From positions 41,836 to 105,835 of the forward strand of contig CANNFB010000008.1 in the NCBI GenBank assembly GCA_947503785.1: a stretch of DNA of 64,000 nt. The letters are read 5' to 3'. Made by a program: the position numbers and the translations under genes. Of the stretch, positions 32,761 through 43,362 are shown piece after piece; the stretch's first letter is position 1, and every line of letters starts with the position of its first letter. The notes below the pieces were generated by a model, which was not told where the DNA came from, ran no database searches, and saw only the letters and a list, made by a program, of their open reading frames with translations. The DNA is from an uncultured Campylobacterales bacterium. Its GTDB lineage: Bacteria; Campylobacterota; Campylobacteria; Campylobacterales; Arcobacteraceae.

Positions 32761-35298
32761 ATGTTTTTAAGAAAAAAGAAGTTTTATACTTTAAGTGACA
32801 TTAAAAATCAAATAGTTTATACCCCTTTAATTTTTGTAATTTTTTTAGCTTTTATATCTTCTTTAGCTGTTTTCTTTTTTTTTACTTATCAAGAAAAGAG
32901 TAAAACAAAGCTTTTAATCCAAAGTGAAACTTTCTATAAAAAAGAAGAATTGAAAAATTATATTAATAATATCAAATACAATACAAGTGCAAGTTTTGAT
33001 GATATAGAGATTGAATTAAGTAATAACGTTTATGAAATAAATGGTTATATAAAGTCTTCAAAATTTGAGAATAAAAATCTTGATACTAAAAAACTAAAAG
33101 AATATATTTCAAGTATAGAAAAACAAAAAGATATAAAGTTCTTGCTTTTTGATACTAAAAACTATGAAGTTTTACATGGAAAAGTATTAGTTGAAAATCT
33201 AGCTAGACTTACAAATTCTAAAATTAATACTGATAAATTTAGAAAACATATGTTAAATAATATTCAATATATGGGTGATAATAATCTAATGTATTGGATT
33301 GACAATAAAAAACAAAATATTCAACTAAGTTACTTTAAATATGTAAAAAACAAAGAACTGTTTTTAGGTGCTTTTTCAAAAGTTGATGATATGAATTTAC
33401 TTACGAAAAAAGTGATACTTGATACTATTCTTGCTAAAAGTAAAAATATAAATAATGCCTACTTTTGTTTCTATGATAAAAATAAAAAAACAGTTTTTAA
33501 CTATTATGGAAAAGGAAAAGAACTTTTTATTGAGAAAATTAGAAATTTTGATGCTATTAAGAATAAGAGTTTAACTTATACTTTTCAAAAATATGAGTAT
33601 GAAATATTTGTAAAAGAAACATTTTTAGAAGATGAAGTACGAAAAATAAAAGGTGATTATGAATATAAGATAATTATGAGTTTATTAACTATTATCTTTG
33701 TGGCACTTTTATTAATTACTACTTCAAATATTTTTGCTAGATTTATTAATACTATTTTTAATAGATATAATAAGAGAATAGAGACAAAAAGTAGTTTATA
33801 TAAAAAATGGAAAGATAGATATGGTTTAGCAATTATCGCTTCAAATGATGGTTTGTGGGATATAAACCTTGAAACAAATGAAATTTTCTTTTCTAATAAA
33901 TGGCTTGATATGTTTGGATACAAAAGAGATGATATCCAAAACTTTGATCAATGGCTTGCTTTAATACATAAAGATGACAAAGAAAAAGTACTTAAAAGAT
34001 TTCACTCTCATATTGATTCTAAAACCGCTCACTTTACTTGTGAATATAGATTAAAAACAAAGCAAAACCAATATAAGTGGATACTAGTTAGAGGGAAAGC
34101 TTTTAAAAAAGACAACTCAAATAGAATGTTAATGATGTCAATGGATATTGATAATAGAATGAAACTAACTAAAGAACTTAGAAATGTTGAGTTACTAACT
34201 GACTTTGGACGAATCGTTGTTTTTAGATGGCTTAATGATGAAAATTTAACTGTAAAATTTGTATCAAATAGTATTAATACTTACGGATATAAAGCAAGTG
34301 ATTTTATAAATAAAAATATTCAGTATCTAAAACTTGTACATAAAGATGATATTGTAAAACTTAAAGAGGTAATAAAAGAAGCAATTAAAAATGATACAAA
34401 CTCTTTTACAAATATACATAGAATAATTGATAGTTCAAATAATATTAAATGGGTTTATACTCGTACAATTTTAATTAAAGATGATCATGGAAAGGTTATA
34501 AGCTTATATGGGTATTTAAATGATATTACAAAAATGAAGTTAAATGAAGAAGAGTTAAAGCAAAAAGTTGAGATAGAAGTAGCTAAAAACATGAAAAAAG
34601 ATAGGCTTTTAGTACAACAAAATAAATTAGCTTCTATGGGTGAGATGCTAGGAAATATTTCTCATCAGTGGAGACAACCTTTAAATAATATCAATTTATT
34701 ACTATATTTTATAAGAGACAATTTTGAAAACTTTTCAAAAGAAGAGTTAAATGATTCAATTAAAAGTGCGAAAATACAAATAGACTATATGTCTCAAACC
34801 ATAGATGATTTTAGAAATTTTTATCAGCCAACTAAAGATAAAAAAATATTTGATATAAAAGATTCAATTACTAAAAGTTCTAAAATTATTCACTCTTTAT
34901 TTGAAAGAAATAATATAACTTTAGAAATAAATGGTATTGATATACAAATAGATAGTTATGAAAATGAGTTTGAACAAGTAATTGTAAATATTTTAAACAA
35001 TGCATGTGAAGCAAAACTAATAAAAGATAAAGAAGAAGAATTCAAAGCGAAAGTAATAATAGATGTTTCAAAAGATGATAAGTTTATAATTATCTCAATA
35101 TCAAACAATTGTGGAAATGCAAAAGAACAAGTTTTAGAAAAAATGTTTGAACCTTATTTCACAACAAAGTTTGAGAATCAAGGTACGGGTATTGGTCTTT
35201 ATATGTCACAAACAATTATTGAAAAAAACATGAAGGGTACTATTGATGCATTTAATAAAGATGATGGAGTTGAATTTATCATAAGATTAAAGTGTTAA
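32761..35298 (+). CDS. Membrane PAS-PAS sensor histidine kinase
   Basis: Periplasmic sensor between TMs, two PAS/PAC units, LASMGEMLGNISHQWRQPLNNINLL, FENQGTGIGLYMSQ. Confidence 0.93.
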   Translation: MFLRKKKFYTLSDIKNQIVYTPLIFVIFLAFISSLAVFFFFTYQEKSKTKLLIQSETFYKKEELKNYINNIKYNTSASFDDIEIELSNNVYEINGYIKSSKFENKNLDTKKLKEYISSIEKQKDIKFLLFDTKNYEVLHGKVLVENLARLTNSKINTDKFRKHMLNNIQYMGDNNLMYWIDNKKQNIQLSYFKYVKNKELFLGAFSKVDDMNLLTKKVILDTILAKSKNINNAYFCFYDKNKKTVFNYYGKGKELFIEKIRNFDAIKNKSLTYTFQKYEYEIFVKETFLEDEVRKIKGDYEYKIIMSLLTIIFVALLLITTSNIFARFINTIFNRYNKRIETKSSLYKKWKDRYGLAIIASNDGLWDINLETNEIFFSNKWLDMFGYKRDDIQNFDQWLALIHKDDKEKVLKRFHSHIDSKTAHFTCEYRLKTKQNQYKWILVRGKAFKKDNSNRMLMMSMDIDNRMKLTKELRNVELLTDFGRIVVFRWLNDENLTVKFVSNSINTYGYKASDFINKNIQYLKLVHKDDIVKLKEVIKEAIKNDTNSFTNIHRIIDSSNNIKWVYTRTILIKDDHGKVISLYGYLNDITKMKLNEEELKQKVEIEVAKNMKKDRLLVQQNKLASMGEMLGNISHQWRQPLNNINLLLYFIRDNFENFSKEELNDSIKSAKIQIDYMSQTIDDFRNFYQPTKDKKIFDIKDSITKSSKIIHSLFERNNITLEINGIDIQIDSYENEFEQVIVNILNNACEAKLIKDKEEEFKAKVIIDVSKDDKFIIISISNNCGNAKEQVLEKMFEPYFTTKFENQGTGIGLYMSQTIIEKNMKGTIDAFNKDDGVEFIIRLKC

Positions 35299-35346
35299 TT
35301 TAAGTTTTGATATAATCAATACATTATATAAAATGGAAGAAGAATA

Positions 35347-36066
35347 ATGAGTAATATGAAAACAAGAGTACTTTTAGTTGAAGATGAAGATGTTGCAAGA
35401 AAGACACTTGCTTTTTATTTAAATACTATTTTTGATGAAGTAGTTTTAGCTTGTGATGGAGAAGAAGGATTCTCTATTTTAAAAGAGAATATTGATAAGG
35501 ACCAAACTTTTGATTTAGTTTTAACAGATTTAAAAATGCCAAATGTTGATGGTATGGGAATGATTGATTTAATAAGAGAATTAATACCTAATCAAAGATT
35601 TATAATTGTAAGTGCTCATAAAAATGAAGAAGATTTATTAAAATTAATAAATTTACGAGTTCTAGGATATTTTTTAAAGCCTTTAAATATTGATAATATG
35701 ATGGAAATGCTAAAAAAAGCAAAAGAAGAAGTTTTAGAAGATAAAAAAGAATCTAATGCAAATTCAAACTTAGTAACTTTAAATAAAACATATACTTATG
35801 ACTTATCAAGTAATAAACTTTATAACAATGAATCTATTGTAAAACTTTCAAAAAAAGAGCTAGATATTTTACAAGTATTAATCAAAGCTATTGGAGAAGT
35901 TATCTCAGTAGAGAAGTTTAAAGAAGCAGTTTGGAATGATATTCAAACAAACGATTCTGCATTTAGAACAGTTATGAAAAGATTAAAGGATAAAGTTATT
36001 GATGATGACTTTATTATCTCTCATAAGGGTTATGGTTATATAATAGAAAAGCCATTTATAAAATAA
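35347..36066 (+). CDS. Response regulator with winged-helix (OmpR-type) output domain
   Basis: VLLVEDEDVARKTL, LVLTDLKMPNVDG, FLKPLN; C-terminal VISVEKFKEAVWND..FRTVMKRLKDKV..SHKGYGY. Confidence 0.93.
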   Translation: MSNMKTRVLLVEDEDVARKTLAFYLNTIFDEVVLACDGEEGFSILKENIDKDQTFDLVLTDLKMPNVDGMGMIDLIRELIPNQRFIIVSAHKNEEDLLKLINLRVLGYFLKPLNIDNMMEMLKKAKEEVLEDKKESNANSNLVTLNKTYTYDLSSNKLYNNESIVKLSKKELDILQVLIKAIGEVISVEKFKEAVWNDIQTNDSAFRTVMKRLKDKVIDDDFIISHKGYGYIIEKPFIK

Positions 36067-36093
36067 CTAGCTAAATATATAAAGAAAATAAGA

Positions 36094-37056
36094 TTATAAT
36101 AATCCTGCTTCTTTAAAGTATCTTTTTGCACCCTCGTGAAGTGGAGCAGATAAACCTTCTAACAAAGATTTCTTTGTTATATTACTATAAGCAGGATGAA
36201 GTTTTTTGAATTTATCAAAATTTTCTAAAATAGCTTTTACAGTAGTATATACAGCTTTATCACTTACATCATCACTTGTAACTAAAACAGCTTTTACTCC
36301 AAATGTAGGAATAGCATCTGGGTTTCCTTTATACATTCCTGCTGGAATATCTGCTTTTGCAAAGTATGGATATTTTTTAATTAACGCATCAATATATAAA
36401 CCTTCAAGTGGAGTAATTTTTACATCAACTGAATTTGTAGCATCTTTAATATTAGCAGTTGGATGACCTACCATATAAAAGTATCCATCAATTTTATCAT
36501 CTCTTAATGCATCTGGCATTTCAGAAGCCTTTAGAGTTCCTGCAAATTTTAAATCCTCTTTTTTAATACCACTTGCTCCAAATAAAGTCAAAGTAGTGGC
36601 TTCATTTCCAGAGCCTGGATTTCCTAAGTTAATTCTTTTATCTTTAATATCAGATATATTATTAATATTTGCATCTTTTCTAGTAACTAATGTTAATAGT
36701 TCAGGGTAAATAGCCATAACAGATTTTAATTTTTCAATTGATTTACCTTTAAAGTCTCCAGTTCCTTTTGACGCTTGATATACAACATCAGATTGAGCGA
36801 TACCAAAATCTAAATCGCCATCTTTAATAGTATTGATATTATAAACAGAACCAGCCGTTGACTCAACAGAACATCTTATCTTTGTTTCTTTCTTGTATTT
36901 ATTTACAAGTCTACAAATTGCACCACCCGTTGGATAATAAGTTCCCGTAACACCACCTGTTCCAATAGTTACAAATTCAGCCGCAAATGTAGGAATTATT
37001 AAGACTGATAAAAGAGATGTTGTAGCAAATATTTTCATTTTTTCTCCTATTTTCAT
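36094..37056 (-). CDS. TAXI-family TRAP-type solute-binding protein
   Basis: FVTIGTGGVTGTYYPTGGAICRLVNK signature of TAXI proteins; no TRAP permease adjacent. Confidence 0.9.
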   Translation of the reverse strand: MKIGEKMKIFATTSLLSVLIIPTFAAEFVTIGTGGVTGTYYPTGGAICRLVNKYKKETKIRCSVESTAGSVYNINTIKDGDLDFGIAQSDVVYQASKGTGDFKGKSIEKLKSVMAIYPELLTLVTRKDANINNISDIKDKRINLGNPGSGNEATTLTLFGASGIKKEDLKFAGTLKASEMPDALRDDKIDGYFYMVGHPTANIKDATNSVDVKITPLEGLYIDALIKKYPYFAKADIPAGMYKGNPDAIPTFGVKAVLVTSDDVSDKAVYTTVKAILENFDKFKKLHPAYSNITKKSLLEGLSAPLHEGAKRYFKEAGLL

Positions 37057-37221
37057 TTTCTAAAATAGCTAAATATATATTTTTAATTAAGTATATCATA
37101 TTTTTTTATTACTTTATTATAAGTTTTGTAATTCAATTATACAAAGTTTATAAAAATCTAATTCTATAAAGCCCGATTATTAGGACTTTTTATTGATAAA
37201 AAAACTTTTTATTAAAACTAC

Positions 37222-37251
37222 TTGACAAATATACACTCAATAGGTTATAAT
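37222..37251 (+). promoter_or_regulatory. Sigma70-type promoter of hrcA-grpE-dnaK
   Basis: TTGACA (37222-37227), 18-nt spacer, TATAAT (37246-37251). Confidence 0.8.
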
Positions 37252-37254
37252 TCT

Positions 37255-37281
37255 TTAGCAGTTTAAGACAATGAGTGCTAA
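37255..37281 (+). promoter_or_regulatory. CIRCE-like HrcA operator (TTAGCAGTT-N9-GAGTGCTAA)
   Basis: Right arm matches CIRCE consensus exactly; left arm matches 6 of 9 contiguous bases (TTAGCA); N9 spacing kept. Confidence 0.85.
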
Positions 37282-37301
37282 TAAATTAAAATGGTTGTAA
37301 A

Positions 37302-38093
37302 ATGATTGATAAGAAAGAGTTTTTATTACAGTCTATTATTAAAGCATATATAGAACACTTAGAGCCTATTGGTTCTACACAGTTAAAATCTATGTATGAT
37401 ATCACTTATTCTCCTGCAACAATTAGAGGATACTTTAAAAAATTAGGTGATGAAGGTTATCTGGCTCAAGAGCATATTAGTAGTGGAAGAACTCCAACAA
37501 CTGAAGCTTTAAAAGAGTATTGGAAAACAAGACTTAGTTTTAATGTTTCAGATATAAATTTAAAAGCATTACAATATTGTGCATCTGAAGTAGAAGTATC
37601 AGTTTTTATTAAAAAAGAGAAGTCTGATATATTAAAAGAGATTTTAAATGTTGAAGAAAAATATATGATATTAGAATTTTCTTCATTTGCAATATCTGTT
37701 AAGTTTTCAGACGCATTATATAGATTTTTACAAGATATGAGAGGATTAACTCTAAAAGACATCTTACGAATTTCAAAAGATGTTGGTGCATACGATGTAT
37801 GTGATGCAATAAATCAAACTTTACAAAATTCAGATTTTGAAATCTTTAATTATAAAGAGTTTTTAAATTTGGCATTAAGTTATGATTTTGATGAATTAAC
37901 TATAAATAGATTTTTAAAAGGTCAAATCTTAGATGATTTAGAAGAAGGTTTATATTTTGAAAACTTCTTACCAATTGGATATATAGGAATTTGTCATTAT
38001 TGCAAAATTGACAACGAAGATGTGAAGATGCTAGTAATTGGGCAACTTCCAAAAAATTATGAATATTTTTATAAAAAAATTACAACTTTTTAG
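37302..38093 (+). CDS. hrcA: HrcA-like heat-inducible transcription repressor
   Basis: N-terminal winged helix (YIEHLEPIGSTQLKSMYDITYSPATIRGYFKKLGDEGYLAQEHISSGRTPT); upstream of grpE-dnaK. Confidence 0.9.
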   Translation: MIDKKEFLLQSIIKAYIEHLEPIGSTQLKSMYDITYSPATIRGYFKKLGDEGYLAQEHISSGRTPTTEALKEYWKTRLSFNVSDINLKALQYCASEVEVSVFIKKEKSDILKEILNVEEKYMILEFSSFAISVKFSDALYRFLQDMRGLTLKDILRISKDVGAYDVCDAINQTLQNSDFEIFNYKEFLNLALSYDFDELTINRFLKGQILDDLEEGLYFENFLPIGYIGICHYCKIDNEDVKMLVIGQLPKNYEYFYKKITTF

Positions 38094-38102
38094 GAGAAGA
38101 AC

Positions 38103-38669
38103 TTGAGCGAAGAAAAAAAAGAAGAATTACAACAAGAAGAAGTTTTAGAAAATGAAACTGAAGTAATAGTTGAAGAAGAAACACCAGTTGAAGAAACAAT
38201 TGAAAGTGTAAAAGCTGATTTAGAAGAAAAACTTAAAGAAGCAGAAGATAAGTATTTAAGAGTTCATGCAGATTTTGAAAATATTAAAAAAAGATTAGAA
38301 AAAGAGAAATACAATGCTATTGATTATGCGAGTGAAAAGTTTGCAAAAGATTTATTAGCACCAATTGATTCTTTAGAAATGGCATTAGCAGCTGAAGAAG
38401 CTGGGAAAGATTTGCCAGTAGATGAATTATTAGCAAAATTAAAAGAAGGTGTTGAGTTAACAATTAAAAACTTCTATACAGCCTTTGAAAAGCATGATAT
38501 TACTGTAGTTGAAACAGATGGCGAGTTTGATCCAAACTTCCACGACGCAGTTATGCAAATAGATAGCCCAGATCATGAAGATGGACATATTGTGCAAAGA
38601 CTTCAAAAAGGTTATAAATTAAAAGAGAGATTATTAAGACCAGCAATGGTTTCTATTTGTAAAAAATAG
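38103..38669 (+). CDS. grpE: Nucleotide exchange factor GrpE
   Basis: TTG start; YLRVHADFENIKKRLEKEK, DPNFHDAVMQ, RLLRPAMVSICK. Confidence 0.95.
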   Translation: MSEEKKEELQQEEVLENETEVIVEEETPVEETIESVKADLEEKLKEAEDKYLRVHADFENIKKRLEKEKYNAIDYASEKFAKDLLAPIDSLEMALAAEEAGKDLPVDELLAKLKEGVELTIKNFYTAFEKHDITVVETDGEFDPNFHDAVMQIDSPDHEDGHIVQRLQKGYKLKERLLRPAMVSICKK

Positions 38670-38759
38670 ATTTAAGATGACGTTGACCGTAATGTCAAAA
38701 AACTAGAACATATTAATTAGACAAAAATAAAACAAAATAAAAAATGATAAGGAAGAAAA

Positions 38760-40652
38760 ATGAGTAAAGTAATTGGAATCGATTTAGGAACTACAAACTC
38801 TTGTATGGCAGTTTACGAAGGTGGAGAAGCTAAGATTATCCCTAATAAAGAGGGTAAAAATACAACTCCTTCAATTGTTGCATTCACTGATAAAGGTGAA
38901 GTATTAGTGGGAGATCCTGCAAAAAGACAAGCTATTACAAATCCTGAAAAAACTATTTATTCTGTAAAAAGAATTATGGGTTTAATGATGGACGAAGAAA
39001 ATGCTAAAGAAGCACAATCTAAAGTTGGTTATAAAATCGTTGATAGAAATGGTGCAGCAGCAATTGAAATTGGAGATAAAGTATATACTCCTCAAGAAAT
39101 TTCAGCAAAAATTTTAGGAAAATTAAAAGCTGATGCTGAAGAATATTTAGGTGCTCCTGTAACTGATGCTGTTATTACAGTACCAGCTTATTTTAATGAT
39201 GCACAAAGAAAAGCAACTCAAGAAGCTGGAACTATTGCTGGTCTTAATGTATTAAGAATTATTAATGAGCCAACAGCTGCTTCATTATCTTATGGATTAG
39301 ATAAAAAAGGTGAAGAAAAAGTTTTAGTTTATGATTTAGGTGGTGGTACATTTGATGTTACTGTTCTTGAAATCGGAGATGGAACTTTTGAAGTATTATC
39401 AACTGATGGTAATGCATTCTTAGGTGGAGATGATTTTGATAATGCAATTATTGATTGGTTAGCAAAAGAATTTAAAGACGAAAATGGTTTTGATATTAAA
39501 AATGACAAAATGGCACTTCAAAGATTAAAAGATGCTGCTGAAAATGCTAAAAAAGAACTTTCTTCAGCTGAGTCAACTGAAATTAACTTACCATTTATTT
39601 CAATGGGTTCTGCTGGTCCTGTTCACTTAGTTAAGTCATTAACTAGAGCTAAGTTTGAATCTATGACTGAGCACTTAATTTCTGAAACTTTAGAGCACAT
39701 CAAAACTGCACTTAAAGATGCTGGATTAGATAAAGATGAAATTCAAGAAATTATTATGGTTGGTGGATCTACAAGATTACCAAAAGCAAACTCTGTTGTT
39801 AGAGATTTTTTTGGAAAAGATTTAAACAAAGGTGTTAACCCTGATGAAGTTGTTGCTGCTGGTGCCGCTGTTCAAGCTGGTGTATTAAAAGGTGATGTTA
39901 AAGATGTATTATTACTAGATGTTACTCCATTATCTTTAGGTATTGAAACTCTAGGTGGAGTTTTAACTAAGTTAATTGAAAAAGGTACAACAATTCCAGT
40001 TAAGAAATCACAAGTTTTCTCAACAGCTGAAGATAATCAACCAGCTGTTTCTATTCATGTAGGACAAGGTGAAAGAGAATTTGCAAAAGATAATAAATCT
40101 TTAGGTATGTTTGAATTATCAGATATCCCAGCAGCTCCAAGAGGTGTTCCTCAAATTGAAGTAACATTTGATATTGATGCAAATGGTGTTTTAAATGTAT
40201 CTGCTAAAGATAAAGGAACTGGTAAAGAAAACAAAATTACTATTTCTGGTTCTTCTGGACTTAGCGATGAAGAAATCGAAAAAATGGTAAACGAAGCAGA
40301 AGCAAATAAAGAAGTTGATGCTAAGAAAAAAGAAGTAATTGAAGTAAGAAACCAAGCTGATGCATTATTACATTCAACTAAGAAAACATTAGAAGAAAAT
40401 CCTGATGCAGTTTCTGAAGAAGAAAGTAAAGCTATCGTTGATTCAGCTGCTGAGTTAGAAGAATTACTAAAAGATGAAAATGCTACTAAAGAGCAAATTG
40501 AAGAAAAAGTGAAAGCTTTAACTGAAAAATCTCATAAATTAGCAGAAGCTATGTATAAAAAAGAAGGCGGAGATCAAGCAGGTGCAGGTGCACAGCCAGA
40601 TAAAAAAGCTAAAAAAGACGATGACGATGTTATCGATGCTGAAGTAGAGTAA
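38760..40652 (+). CDS. dnaK: Chaperone DnaK
   Basis: [22 protein letters not shown]; full-length Hsp70. Confidence 0.99.
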   Translation: MSKVIGIDLGTTNSCMAVYEGGEAKIIPNKEGKNTTPSIVAFTDKGEVLVGDPAKRQAITNPEKTIYSVKRIMGLMMDEENAKEAQSKVGYKIVDRNGAAAIEIGDKVYTPQEISAKILGKLKADAEEYLGAPVTDAVITVPAYFNDAQRKATQEAGTIAGLNVLRIINEPTAASLSYGLDKKGEEKVLVYDLGGGTFDVTVLEIGDGTFEVLSTDGNAFLGGDDFDNAIIDWLAKEFKDENGFDIKNDKMALQRLKDAAENAKKELSSAESTEINLPFISMGSAGPVHLVKSLTRAKFESMTEHLISETLEHIKTALKDAGLDKDEIQEIIMVGGSTRLPKANSVVRDFFGKDLNKGVNPDEVVAAGAAVQAGVLKGDVKDVLLLDVTPLSLGIETLGGVLTKLIEKGTTIPVKKSQVFSTAEDNQPAVSIHVGQGEREFAKDNKSLGMFELSDIPAAPRGVPQIEVTFDIDANGVLNVSAKDKGTGKENKITISGSSGLSDEEIEKMVNEAEANKEVDAKKKEVIEVRNQADALLHSTKKTLEENPDAVSEEESKAIVDSAAELEELLKDENATKEQIEEKVKALTEKSHKLAEAMYKKEGGDQAGAGAQPDKKAKKDDDDVIDAEVE

Positions 40653-40663
40653 AACTCTGCTTC

Positions 40664-40963
40664 ATGCAAACTATAATATTTTTACTACTAGTTTTTTTAA
40701 TAGTAATATTCTCAGTATTACAATACTTTAAAAGCAAAAAAACAAGAGAAGCAAAGCTAAATAGTGGGGAATGTCCTGACTGTGGAGCCAAGGCAAAAGT
40801 TTTTTTTGATGAAGCTACAAATACAAAATTTAAGTCTGAAGTGATAAAAGCAAAACTTTTAAAAAATCATGGTTGTTCAGGTGTTAGTGAGATTGAATTT
40901 AAATGCTCTGCTTGTGGATTAAAAGAAGTTCATCAAGTCTCTTCTGCTGGATGTAACTTATAA
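40664..40963 (+). CDS. Small membrane-anchored protein with paired CxxC motifs
   Basis: N-terminal TM, CPDCGAKAKVFF ... FKCSACGLKEVHQ. Confidence 0.65.
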   Translation: MQTIIFLLLVFLIVIFSVLQYFKSKKTREAKLNSGECPDCGAKAKVFFDEATNTKFKSEVIKAKLLKNHGCSGVSEIEFKCSACGLKEVHQVSSAGCNL

Positions 40964-40997
40964 AAAGATATAATCTTTAAAAAATTGGATTTATCTC

Positions 40998-42095
40998 TTG
41001 AAACATTATTTATTAATACTATTATCATTTATTATACTTGGATGTTCTAACAAAGAACAAACATTACCTACTGATTTAACACAAGAATCTACGACTAAAA
41101 CTGATGTAATAAAAACTGAATTTGAAAATTTAAATGGATTTTATGATGATGATTTAGATTTAGCTCTAGATGTATTTAAAGAAGCTTGCACAAAATCTAT
41201 TAAAAAAGATATGTTTAAACAAGTATGTGAAAACTCACAATATTACAATAATGGACAAGTGTTTTTTACAAAATACTTCACACCAAAAGTTCTAGTTTCA
41301 AATTCTGGAGATAAGGGTCTTATAACTGGTTATTTTGAACCTTTATTATATGGAAGTAGAATAAAAGATGAGATATATAAATACCCAGTATACAAAACAC
41401 CAAAAGACTTAGTAACAATAAAAAATAAAAAAAGATATCCAAACTTTAAAAGATTAAGATATAAAGCAAAAATTAGAAATGGAAAATATGTACCTTATGA
41501 TTCAAGAGAACAAATAGAAAACTCAAATAATTTTGAAGTAATTTGTTATGTAAGTGATCCCATAGACCTTTTTTTTATGCAAATTCAAGGTTCTGGACGT
41601 GTTCTCTTAGATAATGGGGAAACTATAAATATTGGCTATGCAAATCAAAATGGAAGAAAATATTTTGCAATTGGAAAATATTTAATTGAAGAGGAATATT
41701 TAACAAAAGAAGAAGTATCTTTACAAAGTATAAAAGAGTTTTTGCAATTGAACCCATCAAAAATGCAAGATATAATGAATTTAAATAAAAGTTATGTATT
41801 TTTCCATGAAAGTGAAAATAGTGCAACAGGAAGTTTAAATGTACCTTTAGTTGCAAAAAGAAATATTGCAGTTGATAGAAACTATATTCCTTTAGGAATG
41901 CCTGTATTTTTAGAAACTTTTAATCCAAAAACAAAAGAACCAATAAATAAACTTGTAGTTGCTGCTGATACAGGAGGGGCAATAAAAGGTGAAATTAGAG
42001 CTGATTATTTTACTGGATTTGGAAAAGAAGCAAAAGAACTAGCAGGTCTTATGAAAGAAGAAGGTCGACTTCATATGCTAATTCCTAAGATTTAA
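40998..42095 (+). CDS. mltA: MltA-type lytic murein transglycosylase
   Basis: Lipoprotein signal (LLSFIILGCSNKE); GLITGYFEPLLYGSR, FMQIQGSGRVLLDNGE, AADTGGAIKGEIRADYFTGFG. Confidence 0.92.
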   Translation: MKHYLLILLSFIILGCSNKEQTLPTDLTQESTTKTDVIKTEFENLNGFYDDDLDLALDVFKEACTKSIKKDMFKQVCENSQYYNNGQVFFTKYFTPKVLVSNSGDKGLITGYFEPLLYGSRIKDEIYKYPVYKTPKDLVTIKNKKRYPNFKRLRYKAKIRNGKYVPYDSREQIENSNNFEVICYVSDPIDLFFMQIQGSGRVLLDNGETINIGYANQNGRKYFAIGKYLIEEEYLTKEEVSLQSIKEFLQLNPSKMQDIMNLNKSYVFFHESENSATGSLNVPLVAKRNIAVDRNYIPLGMPVFLETFNPKTKEPINKLVVAADTGGAIKGEIRADYFTGFGKEAKELAGLMKEEGRLHMLIPKI

Positions 42096-42105
42096 ATTTA
42101 CAATT

Positions 42106-42131
42106 TGTAGTTAATAGTTTTATTAGCTACA
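42106..42131. terminator. Palindrome between convergent mltA and the Cys-rich gene (tgtagttaata-gttt-tattagctaca)
   Basis: 11-bp stem with one G-U-type mismatch; right arm covers the stop of the minus gene. Confidence 0.6.
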
Positions 42132-42362
42132 GCAACCATTTCCACAGCAGTTATCTCTTGCGTCACTGTAAAATGAGATAACAAAATTATTATACATTTC
42201 TTGCAAATCAAATTCATGTTTCTTACAAAAATCGTTATTCATTGTATCTTTCATTTCTATTGCTTTTAATAGTGCTTCATCTTTTGATTGAAATTTTAAA
42301 TTATTTTCTAAATCACTTTTTTTAAAGCAAGGGCATTGGTTTGAAACAATAATTTTATACAT
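42123..42362 (-). CDS. Small Cys-rich hypothetical protein (C-terminal CCGNGCCS)
   Basis: 79 aa ORF with NQCPCF near N-terminus and CCGNGCCS at C-terminus; isolated gene. Confidence 0.6.
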   Translation of the reverse strand: MYKIIVSNQCPCFKKSDLENNLKFQSKDEALLKAIEMKDTMNNDFCKKHEFDLQEMYNNFVISFYSDARDNCCGNGCCS

Positions 42363-42490
42363 CTATTTGTCCTTAATATTTTATAAAAATTTATTTTTTA
42401 GGGTAGCAAAAAATCACTTATTTCTTATTAAAGCACTTTAAGAACAAAAACTAGATAAAATATAACAATTAATAACACAAAAGGAAAAAA

Positions 42491-43297
42491 ATGCATATTA
42501 CAAATTTAATTTCTCAAAACTTTGGAAAGTTTGCTAAAAAAGAATTTCCATCATTTATTCAAAGAATTATTAACGCCTCTTACGTTAAATTCTTAGGTTT
42601 AAATATGAGTGAATTTAAAAATCCAAAGTTTTATAAATCTTTAAATGCTTTGTTTACAAGAGAGTTAGAGATTTCAAGAGAAATAAATGAAGATAAAAAT
42701 GTAGTAATATCTCCAACTGATAGTTTTATAACAGAATGTGGAAAAATAAAAGATGATATTGCCTTACAAATTAAAGGTATGGAATACAGTATTGAGGATT
42801 TATTAACTTACTATTGTAATGATAATTTAGAAAGAATTAAAAATGGTTCATTTATGAACTTCTATCTTTCTCCAAAAGATTATCATAGATATCACGCAGC
42901 GAGTGATTTTAAACTTAAAAAACTTATTCATGTTCCAGGAAAACTTTACCCAGTAAATTTAAAATATTTAAATAAAGAACTGGATTTATTTGTACAAAAT
43001 GAAAGAGTTATTATTGAGTGCGAAAAGAATGGAAAACTATTTTATATGGTATTTGTTGGAGCTTTAAACGTAGGTCAAATGGTATTTGAATTTGAGCCAA
43101 GAGTTGAAACAAATATAGATTCTCAAGAGATAAAAGTATATGAATATGAAAATTTAGAAATTTCAAAAGGTGATTGTTTAGGTTACTTTAAAATGGGTTC
43201 AACTGTCGTGATGTTATGGGAAGAAAATAGTGTTGAAATTGAAGAATTATTAAATCAAAATGTAAGATTTGGTCAAGTAATAGCTAGAGAGATTTAG
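42491..43297 (+). CDS. psd: Phosphatidylserine decarboxylase
   Basis: LSPKDYHRYHAASD, VHVPGKLYPV-like (IHVPGKLYPVN), C-terminal FKMGSTVVMLWE (GS cleavage site). Confidence 0.93.
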   Translation: MHITNLISQNFGKFAKKEFPSFIQRIINASYVKFLGLNMSEFKNPKFYKSLNALFTRELEISREINEDKNVVISPTDSFITECGKIKDDIALQIKGMEYSIEDLLTYYCNDNLERIKNGSFMNFYLSPKDYHRYHAASDFKLKKLIHVPGKLYPVNLKYLNKELDLFVQNERVIIECEKNGKLFYMVFVGALNVGQMVFEFEPRVETNIDSQEIKVYEYENLEISKGDCLGYFKMGSTVVMLWEENSVEIEELLNQNVRFGQVIAREI

Positions 43298-43362
43298 TTA
43301 TTTTAACTTACTATAAAAAATAATTTTGTTATAATCAAGTTATATTAAAAAGTGGAAAAATA

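Noticed and set aside
38670-38759. tgacgttgaccgtaatgtca between grpE and dnaK as a regulatory palindrome
   Set aside because: Arms mismatch and are short; not convincing without comparison.
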